From Promerops cafer (Eukaryota; Chordata; Aves; Passeriformes; Nectariniidae): DNA of 64,000 bases. Below are positions 26,101 through 37,925 of the stretch, piece by piece. The notes beneath the pieces were generated by a model. It ran no database searches and was not told the DNA's origin. It was given only the letters and a program-made list of their open reading frames with translations. Within the stretch, counting starts at the first letter, position 1. Each line of letters begins with the position of its first letter. The stretch is taken from positions 2,046,571 to 2,110,570 of the forward strand of contig VZSE01009483.1 of NCBI GenBank assembly GCA_013398275.1, written 5' to 3'. A program made the translations under genes and the position numbers.

Positions 26101-28742
26101 ATTCTGTAGGAAGGAACCATAGGTGTCAGACGATGTTCATAACCCCAGATTACTTCTTTCATGTGGCAAGATGGCATACTACCTCAAGTTCATTTTGGTC
26201 TTCACTCAGAATTTCCCAGCTTTCTCTCTTGAATTGTGTATTCTTAGTTCAGAGTATATTTCTAGATGCATTCAGTTTGCAGGATCTGTTGACTTGCATT
26301 GTGTGTTATTTATTGCAGATCATTAACAAATATAATAAATAAAAATAAGTTACACTGAATTTTATTTATTACACACAACTGTGAGTGAGATTTCATCTAC
26401 ATTATTTCATTTATCCACAAATTTCAACTCAAGTTAAATACAAATAAAATTTATTAAATTGTCATGATTTAATCTTCACACTCATCTTCCTCTCAGAGAT
26501 TCACTGATAAAGAACAAGGCACCAAAAAATAAAGGGACTCTTTTCATGAAAACACATCTTTCATGCATTTGGGAGGAAAGGAGTAAAGAACAGGACTAAG
26601 AGCTAAAGGACTTGTCAACAAAGACGATCTCAACCAAGAGAGATTCTTCACCCACTTCTCGGTTGAAGAATTTGACTGGAAAAGTTTCAAATAAAGCATA
26701 ATCAGAAAGGAGCAACAGCAGGAAAGAAGCAAGCAATGAGAATGCTGCATATGCAAAATCCAGAGGTGGGGGTCTGCCCCTCAGCAGCCAAAAATGCACC
26801 CAGTCAGTGTCATTAAAGGTTGGCTGGAGAGCAGTGACAAACAAGGAAGTTATAGATATGCTATACTATCATCTTCTACTGCCTCCCAAACTAGATTAGT
26901 TTTACATTTTCAAAAGAACATGCAAGGATAATTGAGGTTTAAAGTCTCTTCCTTTCTTTTCCGGTCTCACACAAAGAATAGCATAAGTGTGCTTAAATTT
27001 TTGTCTATATGTTTGTGGATTATAGAAATAGAAATTAGTTGATAAAAGTTGCTGAAGATGGGCAGAGATAATCTTGGCTAAGCATATTGATTTTTGAATT
27101 TTTGCAATTGCAAAATGCATAACCTACATAAAAGAAATTATTATAATATTTGTGTTAAGATTGCTATTTTTACAGAATTTACAAGCCAAAAACAACTCTA
27201 TGTGTTGCCATGCTTTGTCAGTGTGTCTCTGAGAGAGGGATGAGTGTTAGACACAGTGGGAGAGATCATTGAATGAAATGAAGGAAAGTCATTAGACTGA
27301 ACATTGAAATCTTTCCTTCCCAAAAGTGATTCACCTTCATCTGAGAGCAATTAGCCTCTGTTTGGATTTTGTCATGTTCTTGACATCATCAGGCCTTCAT
27401 TTGCTAATTTTTGAAAATAAGATCAGAATCCTTCTAGCCATGAAAACACCAGAACATTCAAATTTATCCTGAATCATCTTCTTAAAATTGTAGTGCAGTT
27501 AAGAATTTTCTCTGAAGCAATTTAAACAAACGGTGAAACAGTATCTCATTTCTATTCATGGTACATCTGATGTTCGATAACAATCAGATATTGCTTGTAG
27601 ATTTCAACCTTTAATCTAGGAATAGAAAATGTTACATTTTGTATTAGTTGCAGAGTGATTTTTCATTAATTTAATTAACTATTTTATTTAAAAATGTCTT
27701 TTTTTTTTTAACTTAGATTTTCAGTGAAGGTAACAGATTTGTACAGAATACTCTGAGTTCTGATCCTTGCTTTTGTTTTGATTTGTTTTGTGGTGTCAAG
27801 AAAGTTTGATTGACTTGCTGAAGTGCTGTCTATACAGGAATCAGGAGACTCACTAAATGCTTAGATAATTTGCTAAAATCCTCAGTTCAGTGCAAACCAG
27901 CTGCCTTTCTCTTTGTGCTAATTCCCTTTGTTGTATGAAGTAGTTATTCACAACTGTCTGGATTTGCCTGTCTGAAAGACTTCAAAAAGATCATTTTATG
28001 AGAATGTGTATTTTGAACTCACTGTGGAGGAAATTCACTTTCTCTGCAAAGATCTGCAGCTCTGTGATGGTGAAGTACAAAGGCCAATAAGGAGTATTAA
28101 TAAACCCCTTTCCAATTATAGCCGAGGTGAAGTCTTTTAATCTGTTGTTTATAGGATCTGTGCAGTCACAGAGCCTCATTTCCCTTTGTATGCAATCACC
28201 ACTGCCACCTGTGGAGACTTGCTCCAGGCATAAGAGTTGGGTAAATTTTGCAAAAATCATTGTCATCATCTTACATTGTCTTGTGTTCAGTCTATAGAAA
28301 TTGCAGTTCTTAAAATCAAACTGGTGAACAAGCAAAGGAGCACAGCAGCACTACCATTTTAGAGTGAGGTGCTTAAGGATTATCTAACACAGTGAGCTGT
28401 TCAAACATTGGAACCTATAAGGTATAAAGTATCTGTATGTCCCAGCTGTCATATGGAAACTTTCTTTACTTTACAGGCTAATTTATCCTTTGTTTGAGCA
28501 TGAGAAAGAGTTGTTATGTTGCACATCTAGTATTCAAGCCTCTATGATGGCAGCAGTGCCTTAAGTTGCTTCACAAGGAAGCAAATTATTTTTTAGCTAT
28601 CGCTGCCTGCAATTCTACTCATTCTTTGTACACTGCTTGGGGGTTTTCTTAGCCTTTCATCTCTCCTGTGGTCATTCCTTGATTTACTGTTTCAAAAGAG
28701 GGCATATGTTGACTTGTTCCAGGTATTTGTCTATATCACTGT

Positions 28743-28875
28743 CACGGAATCACACAGAATCATCTGTGCTGGAAAAAACCTCTTGGGTTGTTGAGTCCAA
28801 CCAGCCTTTGGCTGATCACCACCTTGTCAACTAGACTACAGCACTAAGTGCCTCATCCAATCATTTCTTGAACAA
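28743..28875 (-). mobile_element. CR1 LINE 3' end fragment, antisense
   Basis: CACGGAATCACACAGAATCATCTGTGCTGGAAAAAACCTCTTGGGTTGTTGAGTCCAACC and the following GCACTAAGTGCCTCATCCAATCATTTCTTGAAC match the reversed CR1 3' section, starting from decayed terminal octamers. It stops about 105 bases before the 57-base T run; the two need not be related. Confidence 0.88.
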
Positions 28876-28977
28876 TTTAATTGGCTGAATTGTTTGTTAG
28901 ACTGAGAAGCGCTGAAGGAAGTAGTCTCTCTGCTTTTCCCAACTTAACAACAGGTACATTTTTAAAACCTGACCCAC

Positions 28978-28980
<3 letters not shown>

Positions 28981-29037
<57 letters not shown>
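28981..29037. repeat. 57-base T homopolymer (poly-A on the minus strand)
   Basis: An uninterrupted run of 57 T, followed by CTTTTGGGATTAGG and an unresolved N at 29053. It is by far the longest homopolymer of the window. CR1 elements do not end in poly-A, so it is not explained by the nearby CR1 piece. It may be a simple repeat, the tail of a retrocopy lying to its right on the minus strand, or a sequencing or assembly expansion. Confidence 0.9.
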
Positions 29038-30829
29038 CTTTTGGGATTAGGANGTCTACAGTGTCCATATGGAGCAAGGAGTTTAATAATATTTTATTTT
29101 GATTATGTCTGCCTTGGTGCTGATAGCAAGAAGCTGGGGCATCCAGTAGAAACCATACACTTAAAACATATCTCCTCTTCTTGCAAATAACATACCTTGT
29201 GGTGGCAGAGGTTTAAATGACATTGGCAACAATTTAGGTTTTGTTAATAGTGTGGAAGCCATTGGGAAGACTCTGATACATCATTATTCTAGAGGTTAGA
29301 TAAGCTAAGTAGTAAAACTGTAAGATTGTTATAGATCAGTGGTTCTATTTAAAAGCTGCCATGATCCTTGTTGATTGGTTCCAAGCTCTTCCCAAAGCAG
29401 ATCAATCTGACTTTCATCTGTGTATAACAACATGTACTGAGGTCAAAAGATGAAGCACGACTCTGCCATTGAAAGGTCATTTCATTTTACAGTTTCAAAG
29501 ATTGCAGGCTAGATTCAAAGGCCATTACATTAAAACATCTGAAGAAATTTCTGCAGTTCTACAAATAGAATGATCTTCTGATGGGGTCCTATCCATCAAC
29601 ACCAGTATTTTTGATGATTTATGCACAAGAGTGTAGCTTATTTTACAGAAATTTAAAAGTGTGTCAACTTTGCCAGGCTGAGAGTTGGATTCATCTCACC
29701 TTTCTTTAGCTGCCTGTTTACGAGGTGTCCAGGTTAAACTCACCATTAAATGTCCCTCTCTGTTCCACCAGAGAGTTAGACAGCTTCAGGAGTGAATGAT
29801 TCAGCCTCTCCTGTGTGCCAGTTATAGAATGTGAAGAATTGCAGCCCTGAAGTTATTTACCTCCTGTGTTTAGCAGGAGTCTAGAAATCTAACTTAAATG
29901 AGCTGGCTAACTTCTAGGTGCTTGCAATTAGGTGAAATTTATCTTAAATTACTAAATTAGCAAAAGTATCAAAAGTTGATGCTTGAGGTTAAAATGCTTA
30001 GGTCAAAATTTTTTTTTTTTGCATACAGCTTTTTTGTTCCCTTAAATATTTTGAGCATGTGTCATTTATCTTTGTTAAAGTATCACCCAATCCATTCACT
30101 ATATGTCATATGATGGCACTGTGAGACAAAGATGTCCTCCTACACTAGGGATCAAAGAGAACTTTCTGATGAATTTTTTTCTTTTTTTGGTGTCAGTGGA
30201 GGGGAGGCTGGGAAAAATCCTCCACTGCTATGTGGGCTTGTGTGAGTGATTAGCTCTTTTTTAAGTGCCTGAACACACAGGTTCACATAGTAATTAAATT
30301 CCTACTGTGGAAATTACTATTTAAAGAAAACAATAAAAGGTGTTTTTGATTAAATGCCCCATCAGCAATGAAATGCAATGTTTTATGGGTGAGTGAGAAG
30401 CAGCTCGTGAAGAAGCACATTAACTTTTATGTTTCTTCTTTGGAACCTTAGGGGAGGGATATAGGTTTTATTTTTCTGTTTAGCAGCTCTAAAAATTCTC
30501 ATTTACATCATTTAACAGCCACCTCTCCACTCACAATCCCCTCCAGTAAATTATTTCAGGTCAGAAGTTTCCTTACAGATGACCTAAATCCTCTTCAAAA
30601 CTAGACACTGAGCAGTGCCATAGTGAATTCACATGATCCCATTTGGGTCAAAAATAACTTGCCCCAGTGTAAACTTTCCTTTGATGCTAGAACTAATGAG
30701 CTCCCAAAACTAGTCTGAGTCTTTGTTTTTGTTTTTTACTTCATCTGATTCTACATCATACTGCTGATGGAGACTCACAGGTGTATGATTTTTCAACACA
30801 GGTTATGAAATACGGAGTTGTGAAATAAA

Positions 30830-30900
30830 GGAAGCTGCAAGGACCTCTGGAGGTTAACTAATCCAATCACTATTCAAAGCAGGGCTAGCTTAGATCATAG
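30830..30900 (-). mobile_element. Short CR1 LINE fragment, antisense
   Basis: AAGGACCTCTGGAGGTTAACTAATCCAATCACTATTCAAAGCAGGGCTAGC matches the reversed CR1 3' section 'agggacctctggaggtcatctagtccaac..ctgctcaaagcagggctagc'. The terminal octamers are decayed or absent. Very short, with approximate borders. Confidence 0.75.
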
Positions 30901-32708
30901 TGGAGGAACTTCAAGGGAAAGAGAAACATAATTTCATCCTTCAAGTCTGGGGGTTTTTTATGTAGAAATGCTTCATAGCTCCTTTTCCCACGTTCAGTAG
31001 AAATAACTGTATGCAAAGACCATAGCCCAGGGATGTACATATGCAATGTGCATCACATTGGTTATAATTTATTGCATCTCTTTTGCACAAACCATGTGAT
31101 TGCCTTACCCAATAACTATTTAAAATTGATTTATTGATCCCAAGGCACTCGGTCTTCATTAGTTTATTACTGTATTTTTCATTGTCCTTGTATAATTTGC
31201 TGTGTATTTTTCTTCAGATGGGTTGAATAATTCTTTGAGTAAAAAAATCTAGGAAATTCTGATTAGAAAAGAAGTTAAGTGTTTATTTCTCCAAATGTTC
31301 AAATAGAGGGTGAAATGTATCCTGTAGTTTAGTTCTATAGAACACCTTGTGAAATTCAAGTGATCTAAATTTTCCTCTGAGCAGGTCTGTTCCTTGGCAA
31401 CAATTCTGTAGTGAGCTGTACTGTCATATGTCCCTTTCCAGAAAGGCACTGTGATATTTATAAATCTATCTAAGAATACAGATAACCCACACACTAAAGC
31501 ATATGTCAGGACATAGCTGTCAGGCCTATCAACTTGCAGTCCTCTGTCGGAGTGGAAAGGCACATTGACTCACCAGTGTGTGGCCCTGATTTTGGACCTC
31601 TGAGCTCTGGAGAGTCTATTTTGCATTGAAACATTTTATAAGTAAATATCCCTGTGTAGGGTGTATGTTGAAATTGAGAGATAGCACTGCTGTAGAAGCT
31701 GCTAGAAAACATTAGAGCAGAAAACACCCTGCAGAATTAGGCAGATTCTGTTTGAAAGAATCTGGCTGTGTGTCTTTGGCTAATAGCTAAGACAACCTAC
31801 AAGAGGTGACCTTTTCCTTTCTGAAGGACACTTCAAGGACAGAATGGAGAGGATCCATACTGAAACATGAAGTATCAATCAGTATGTTAGGCCAGAAAGT
31901 GAGGAGTGCTTTTGTCTAAGAAATGTTACTGTACAGATGCCAATGTACATTATTGAAGCTGATGCCAAAAGTCCTGATCCAGCAGAATGCTTCCTATTTT
32001 ATTTAATTGCTTTTCTGGCTTGGGTCGTCCGTGTGCCTGGAACTATTTTCATGCAGCTACTGCCTTGTGCCAGCCCTGAGCTCTGCTCAGCTCAGCACAA
32101 AGTCTGGAGCAGCTGTCAGTCAGTCACGTTATTGAGGCTTGAAAAGCTCCAGGTTGGCTGAGTGGAGGATCACTTCTGCCCGTGGTTGCTTTCCAAACTG
32201 TGTCACCTACTTCCCAGCCTGCCCTCTCTCCGCCGTCTGGGTCTGTGTAAGGCAGACAGTTCTGAGAAAATGGACAGTGTGTCCTTCTGTTAACCTGTGA
32301 GGCAATCTGTGACTTCTCTTTCTAGCATGGGAGAGTGTTTTTCAGAGTGTGAGAACTCTTTATTAAGGTCCTTCTTTCCTTGTGTGTGGTGGGAAGAAAG
32401 AATGCATGCTGAAATGTTACCTTAATTCATATTTGAGGAGAAACTGAACATCAAACACCTTTTCTCTACAAAAAGAATTTATTTTGGCTCAGGAAATCCC
32501 TGAACTAAAAATTGCTGGTTGCAGAGAGAGAACTTTGGAAATGAGCATTTTTTTTTTTTTTGCCCTGTGCTTATCAGAAGACAGTTTACATGGTTACCTT
32601 TAGTGCGAGTTGGAAAGTCTGCTTGCATCTTTTAGTATCAACTACTCTTTACTGGAAGACAAAAAGAAAGGTACCCACAGACTCTTCTTCTTCCTACTTC
32701 ACCTTTCA

Positions 32709-32847
32709 ATTTAAAAATAATTCCTTTATTAATTAGACGACAGAAAAATGGTTCAAGCTGTAATGATTCCTGAAAGAAAAATCAAGTGGGTTTTAAATTA
32801 TTCCTCAAGCTTCTTATGTACATGGTACTGTGCAAAAATATTTGCAG
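32709..32847 (+). repeat. Left arm (139 bp) of a near-perfect inverted repeat
   Basis: Starts ATTTAAAAATAATTCC and ends AAAAATATTTGCAG. Base by base it is the reverse complement of 32985-33123 with a single difference (A at 32827 opposite C at 33005). The pairing stops sharply at both ends: 32708/33124 and 32848/32984 do not pair. The sequence resembles no CR1 section and I do not recognise it as a known transposon end. No target-site duplication is visible outside the arms. It lies in the 30 kb GUCY1A2 intron, in the sense direction. Confidence 0.95.
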
Positions 32848-32984
32848 TCCTTTTCAACTCAGAAATTATTCTTCACGGTCATACCCTTATGCAATTCTCC
32901 ATGCTGTTGACTATTAATCTCTATTCTTCTAAACAAAGCACGAACTATGTTTTTAAAAATAGATTTGTAAGCCCATAACCAAGT
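32848..32984. other. Spacer (137 bp) between the inverted-repeat arms
   Basis: Unique AT-rich sequence from TCCTTTTCAACTCAG to CCCATAACCAAGT. No repeat, RNA gene or coding signature is visible. In a transcript it would be the loop of the hairpin formed by the arms. A 76-codon frame (32748-32978) runs through the left arm and spacer but looks like chance. Confidence 0.85.
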
Positions 32985-33123
32985 CTGCAAATATTTTTGC
33001 ACAGCACCATGTACATAAGAAGCTTGAGGAATAATTTAAAACCCACTTGATTTTTCTTTCAGGAATCATTACAGCTTGAACCATTTTTCTGTCGTCTAAT
33101 TAATAAAGGAATTATTTTTAAAT
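32985..33123 (-). repeat. Right arm (139 bp) of a near-perfect inverted repeat
   Basis: Starts CTGCAAATATTTTTGCAC and ends GGAATTATTTTTAAAT. It is the reverse complement of 32709-32847 with one mismatch in 139. In a sense-strand RNA the mismatch is A opposite C. In an antisense RNA it would be a U-G wobble, so that strand would pair throughout. Confidence 0.95.
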
Positions 33124-36100
33124 CTTGTAATGCAATGTCCCAGTTTTGACTGAAGGGAAATAAAGTTAATGTATTCTATTGGTTATCAATATTCAAACAT
33201 ATATTGGTCAAAAAATTTTAGATTTGAGGAGGTTTTAAAATACATTCTTGAGTAGACAAGTCTGCTTCTCAGACTTTCTTTCCACTTGCATTCTAATTTT
33301 TGCCTTGAAAATTATGTGGAGAAAAGGAAAGAGGAAGGAGAATACATTTTTCGACAAGGTTTCAAAAGAGAAAAAACTCAAGAGCTTTGACCATAATGAA
33401 AATGACTGGATTTTTTTTTTTTTTTTAATTGTGAGAGTACTGATTGACAGAAAAAGCTATTAAGAAACAAATTAGCAATGATGAAATTTACTTCAGCATG
33501 CCACTGCAATCGTTTACTGGTATTAAAATATTTTTGCCTCTTCCTCATAAAGTCAGTTGTAGATGGGTTGTGAATTTTCAGTGTTGCATTTACTCTCATC
33601 TCAGTTGGAATAGGCTTTATTTTGATGTAAGAGTGCAGTTTTCAGGAAGGTGCCTAAGAAGGAATTCAGGCAATTGCAAATAATTGAAATTGCACAGCAG
33701 ATAAAAAAAAAAAACCCAACAAACTAAACCAAGTAAAAACCCCAGCTCTTCTAGTATAAAAAAGGAAAATAATGCTTTGGCAATGAGGAGGTGTAAAGAA
33801 GTAATATACAATTTTTCTAAGATTTAGGACATCTGAAAAATTCAGTAACAGAATGTTCAATTCAGGACAAGGAACAAATATTTTTGTGTTGTTCCTGTTT
33901 GTTCTTGACTTTCCTCTTGCAGTCCAGTCTGGACTGTCAGCTCTCATTGATACCACTTCCGGCACATTTCCCCGTTAGATGATGACCAGTGCTCCTCATC
34001 TTTCCTTATGAATCTTCTTTATCACTATTAAACAAAATCACGATCCTTCTGGTCTCTCAGGTATTAGACATTTCTGCTCTTTGTGCCTTATCCAGTAAGA
34101 AATATCCAAACACTGCTACTTCCTCTATACAAGTTTTGGAAGCTTCTTTTGCTTTGCACATAGCCATGTCTTTCCTCTCACATTACATTGATCAATGCAG
34201 GCTGCTTTTCTTTTACACCTCTGACTCATCAGCTTTTCTCCACTATTACTACAGCTCTTTCAAAGATCAGAGTTGTTAATCTTTTTTCCCCGATTTTCAT
34301 TGCACTCACTTCAAGTTGTCCCTCTTTATCTAAAAGATCTCTCACGGGTCTCTCAGTATTTTTCCCACCTGTTCATGTTTCTTTTGTCATTGAGCCTTCC
34401 AGTATCATGCTTTAGAAATGGCTTTGGCTTTTGTTGGTCTCTTCACTGCTCCTTAACTATTGGAGGAATGGTATTTACTGGTGGTTTTTTTTTCACAGCT
34501 GTCTTCTCTTTGTGATAGTTTCCAAAGACCCCCCTTTCCATTTGTGTGCATAATGCCTCTGAACGTTTGGATTCAGCTACATAGCTCCCTTTTCTCTTTA
34601 GCCAAATAATTAAGGACATACAAAGGAGCAGTTGGTACAGATGAAGAGCATGTGTTTTATTAAAAATGCTCCATTTAAGACAGTTTATAAATGTGCAATT
34701 TGTACTACATATATATTTAAAGGAGTAAACAGAGTTATGATAGACAAAAAATGCATCCTAGTTGTCACCTAATTTTCACTTTCTATGCTATTATTAATAT
34801 TTAATGGTGACTGTTCTGAGAAAGCACTGATGAGGGCTACATGTACAATAAAGCTTGGGAACTATAATTATTTGTTTAACTGTTGCTATTATTGTTCTAA
34901 GTTATTTGGTCTAGGCAGATTTTCTTTACTGCAGAGATAATGTGAAAGGTTGATGTGCCTCAGTAAGTGCCTTCTTGTTAATAATTTGATCACACATTTT
35001 TTCCTTTGTAAGAAAGAGCCTTAAGCTGTTAACACAACAGTTTTGAACTCAGTGAGGAAAAGACCAGAACAACATATCTGCAAATGAAGTAAAATCTTGA
35101 AAAGAAACTTTTAAGTAAACATATTTCTCTAAAAAGTACTATAGGAACAATGTAATGGTTATTCTTAGTATAATAAGGCACACTAAGGAATACTTCATGG
35201 CAAGAGCATCAGTGTTTTCAGGCTCTTTTCTTGTAGAGAACTATATAATAAAGCAGATGTGGAGCTTTATTGTAAGCCATTCTTCATGTAATTTATCTCT
35301 AAGGTTTATTGAGAAAGCCTACATCAACTTTCTTCCACCCAATGAAAACTTCAGGTTTTGACATTCTATGTAGTTTAACCTGTGTTTGTGAAAATATATC
35401 TACCTTTTTTATTGTAGGAGAATGTGTTTTTTAAAAAGCTCTTAAGATAGTACAGAAGAACCCTCACATCTGTCACTGAAGGACTGAGTGATAAAAAAAC
35501 TATGTGGCCATGTAAAAGGAAGCAATGAAAAGGAAAGAATGAAAGTAACAAAACAGCCAACAATAACTTCAGCTTTCACTGCATATATTGCAAAGGCAAA
35601 TTTTATTAGTATGTTTTTTGCTGTCATATTTTCCATCCTCTCTAATGTATACTCCTGTCCCTGTGTTTCTGGCGGAAAACAAAGCTAATACTTTTTCTTA
35701 CAGTTTCAATCTGGCCTTTACATGTGATTGAATGCACCGTGGAAGAGGTCATAGCACACAGTTAATTTGTGATTTTTAAATAAATCTGCAGAGTAGAAAT
35801 GGAACAAATAGGTTTCATTAGCTCTATTCCCAAAATTGTGTGCAAAATGACTAACTCACCTCCCATCTCACAAGAACAAGACATTGTAAATAAGTTGTTT
35901 ATTATTTATTGAAAGCTGACAGCATGCTCACTGTCATGTGAGCAAGACTTCCTGCTCATAGGCTTTCTCTGAGGGTGGATACTGACCTCACCTACATGGA
36001 GAAGGGCTGTTTACCCAGTTCATGACTGCAGGAGCACTTTTTTCCACTGGTAATGGACAGTGGAGTTTAAATGTATGTTGTAGCAAAAGCAGGAAATCTT

Positions 36101-36289
36101 ACTGCTCCAAAAGATGACCAAAATAACCCAAGTGTTATGAGTTCACACAGATGTTAGCAGGCAAACCAAGTTTGTGGATGCTTCCCAGCCCTGTGGAAGA
36201 GAGTAATTGAAGGATTTCAGTGGCTACCTTCCAAACCATAGCAAAGGTTTGAAAGTTCAATTAAAGTGAGTGATACTTATTCACAGATT

Positions 36290-36342
36290 AAAAAACAAAA
36301 ACAAAAAAAAAAAAGAAGAAAATAAAAAAAAAAAGAAAAAAA
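36290..36342 (+). repeat. A-rich tract
   Basis: About 53 bases almost all A with scattered C, G and T (AAAACAAAAACAAAA, then AAAAGAAGAAAATAAAA). Low-complexity sequence with no other function visible. Confidence 0.85.
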
Positions 36343-37770
36343 CCCCAATCAAACAAATCAAATAACCTAGTCTGTAATTAACAGCATTGTTGGGAAGATT
36401 GAGGGTTTTAGGCTGCCTGTGAGAATGTTGTAAGTAGTATCACATTGAATGCAGAACATGTCCTTAGGTTATGCAGGAGCTTACTGTATAGCAGATATAA
36501 TTCTAAACCCATTGTCTCTGACACATAAGAGGGGAACAAAATTAGAAGACTGCTTCGCTCTATGGTGAAAGTCTTGGGCAACTGGGAAGAACCATAGTCA
36601 GTGAAATAATGAGGGGTCCCACATGTTCTTAGAACATCATGGACACCAATGTTACCAAATGCTGGCATTTTCTTTACATACAAAAGGAGTAACAATGATT
36701 TTTTTAAATTTTTATTTGAGTCCATCTGTATTTTGTTTTTAAAAAAACCTGACTGACGGACAAAAGCACACTGCAATAACTGTGAATTAAGTCAGTCAAA
36801 GGACCATGTTGAGTACAGTGTTAGGGGTAGGTCACTCATTCATACCCCATCAGACGCTCTTAGTAGCTACTATTTATTTCCTTCACCTTTTGTTTTTCAG
36901 CAGTCCAGTTGCTATGATATAAATATCTTCTTTTCATTTTTTTACTGTTATAAAGTTAACAAGAGAAAAAGACTTTCCTATCTGTAAAAATTATTTTCTT
37001 GGCAAACACAATTGTTAGCTAAAATATTCAGAATAAATCTCTGATTATTCACTCTGAAAGAAACTTGGATGGTGACTCTGAGCTTTACAGTTCTTTGCAA
37101 TTGCCTGATCTCAGACAGTTACAGGGGATGATTGCTGAAATAGTCACATGGGTTTTTTAATTTGCTGGGGATTTATTCCTCCTTATTTTGAGGAGGACAC
37201 AATTACCTTTAGAATCATTGGTGCCTCAATCTTCATCATTCTCACCACTGCAATATCTCTCTGTCTGACAAAGTGAGAAAGAACTTAGACCTTGAAGAGT
37301 TTGGAAGAAAAATATGGAGGAGATAAAAGTAACTTATTAATTCACTCCACTTAACTACTCTTCCTGCCAGTTTGAGAAAAATTGAGTATTACTTTAAGGC
37401 CTGTGTTAGAAATGGTGGCAAAAATAACTTCTGTAATATATTTACTTGTGTAATTAGATGGCTGATATTGCAGTTACTCTGGATGATCCCATCCTATGCT
37501 GCTCATGATTTCTGTTTTTACTGTCACAGTCTTCAGCAAATGTGCACAGCAGAAAATAGTTTTAGTGAAAAGAAAATAATCACATTCTTCTTTCTTTTAA
37601 CTGCATCTGATTTAAGCTAGAGGAATAGAAGAGCCTGTTTTCTTCCACTTCACTCTTTCTTCTTTGGTTTATTCTTTATTTGAAAGGGTTTCTTGTCGAT
37701 GAGTGCTAATGGCATTACCATTGGTGGCACAAGAGGGGCAGGCTGACATGGATCTCATGTTTTTTTCCAG

Positions 37771-37925
37771 ATGAGGATAGGCATTCACTCAGGTTCGGTG
37801 CTGGCTGGCGTCGTTGGTGTGAGAATGCCACGCTATTGTCTCTTTGGGAACAACGTCACCCTTGCAAGCAAGTTCGAGTCAGGAAGTCACCCACGCCGCA
37901 TCAATGTCAGTCCCACCACATACCA
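37771..37925 (+). CDS. GUCY1A2: GUCY1A2 coding exon (second from last): catalytic domain
   Basis: 155 bases: 51 codons plus two bases (CA) that join the G at 48788 to make Gln. It reads MRIGIHSGSVLAGVVG, then VRMPRYCLFGNNVTLASKFE and SGSHPRRINVSPTTYQ. The acceptor is TTTTTTCCAG and the donor CA|GTAAGT. HSGSVLAGVVG and YCLFGN are core motifs of the class III cyclase fold; the Cys of YCLFG is at 37837-37839. Where beta-1 has the transition-state Asn and Arg (motif NxxxR), this chain has Thr (ACC, 37858-37860) and Lys (AAG, 37870-37872). That is normal for an alpha subunit, which supplies the metal-binding Asp residues while beta-1 supplies Asn and Arg. The exon is more GC-rich than its introns. 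Residues SHPRR and RINVSPTTYQ fit alpha-2 rather than alpha-1. Confidence 0.97.

Larger units (their letters stand above)
7714..37770 (+). other. GUCY1A2: GUCY1A2 intron, about 30.1 kb
   Basis: It starts GTAACC and ends in the strong acceptor TTTTTTCCAG (37761-37770). No exon or RNA gene is recognisable inside. It contains CR1 pieces near 9.3, 17.3-18.0, 19.8, 20.1, 28.7 and 30.8 kb, a 57-base T run at 28981, the long inverted repeat at 32709-33123 and an A-rich tract at 36290-36342. The rest is AT-rich unique sequence in which I see nothing definite. In mammals an alpha-2 splice variant with an in-frame insert in the catalytic domain (alpha-2i) is known. If I recall its position correctly, this would be the intron to look in, but no candidate exon is obvious. 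Confidence 0.9.

Noticed and set aside
28877..29102. Poly-Lys and poly-Phe frames across the T57 run
   Set aside because: Produced only by the homopolymer; they are not proteins.
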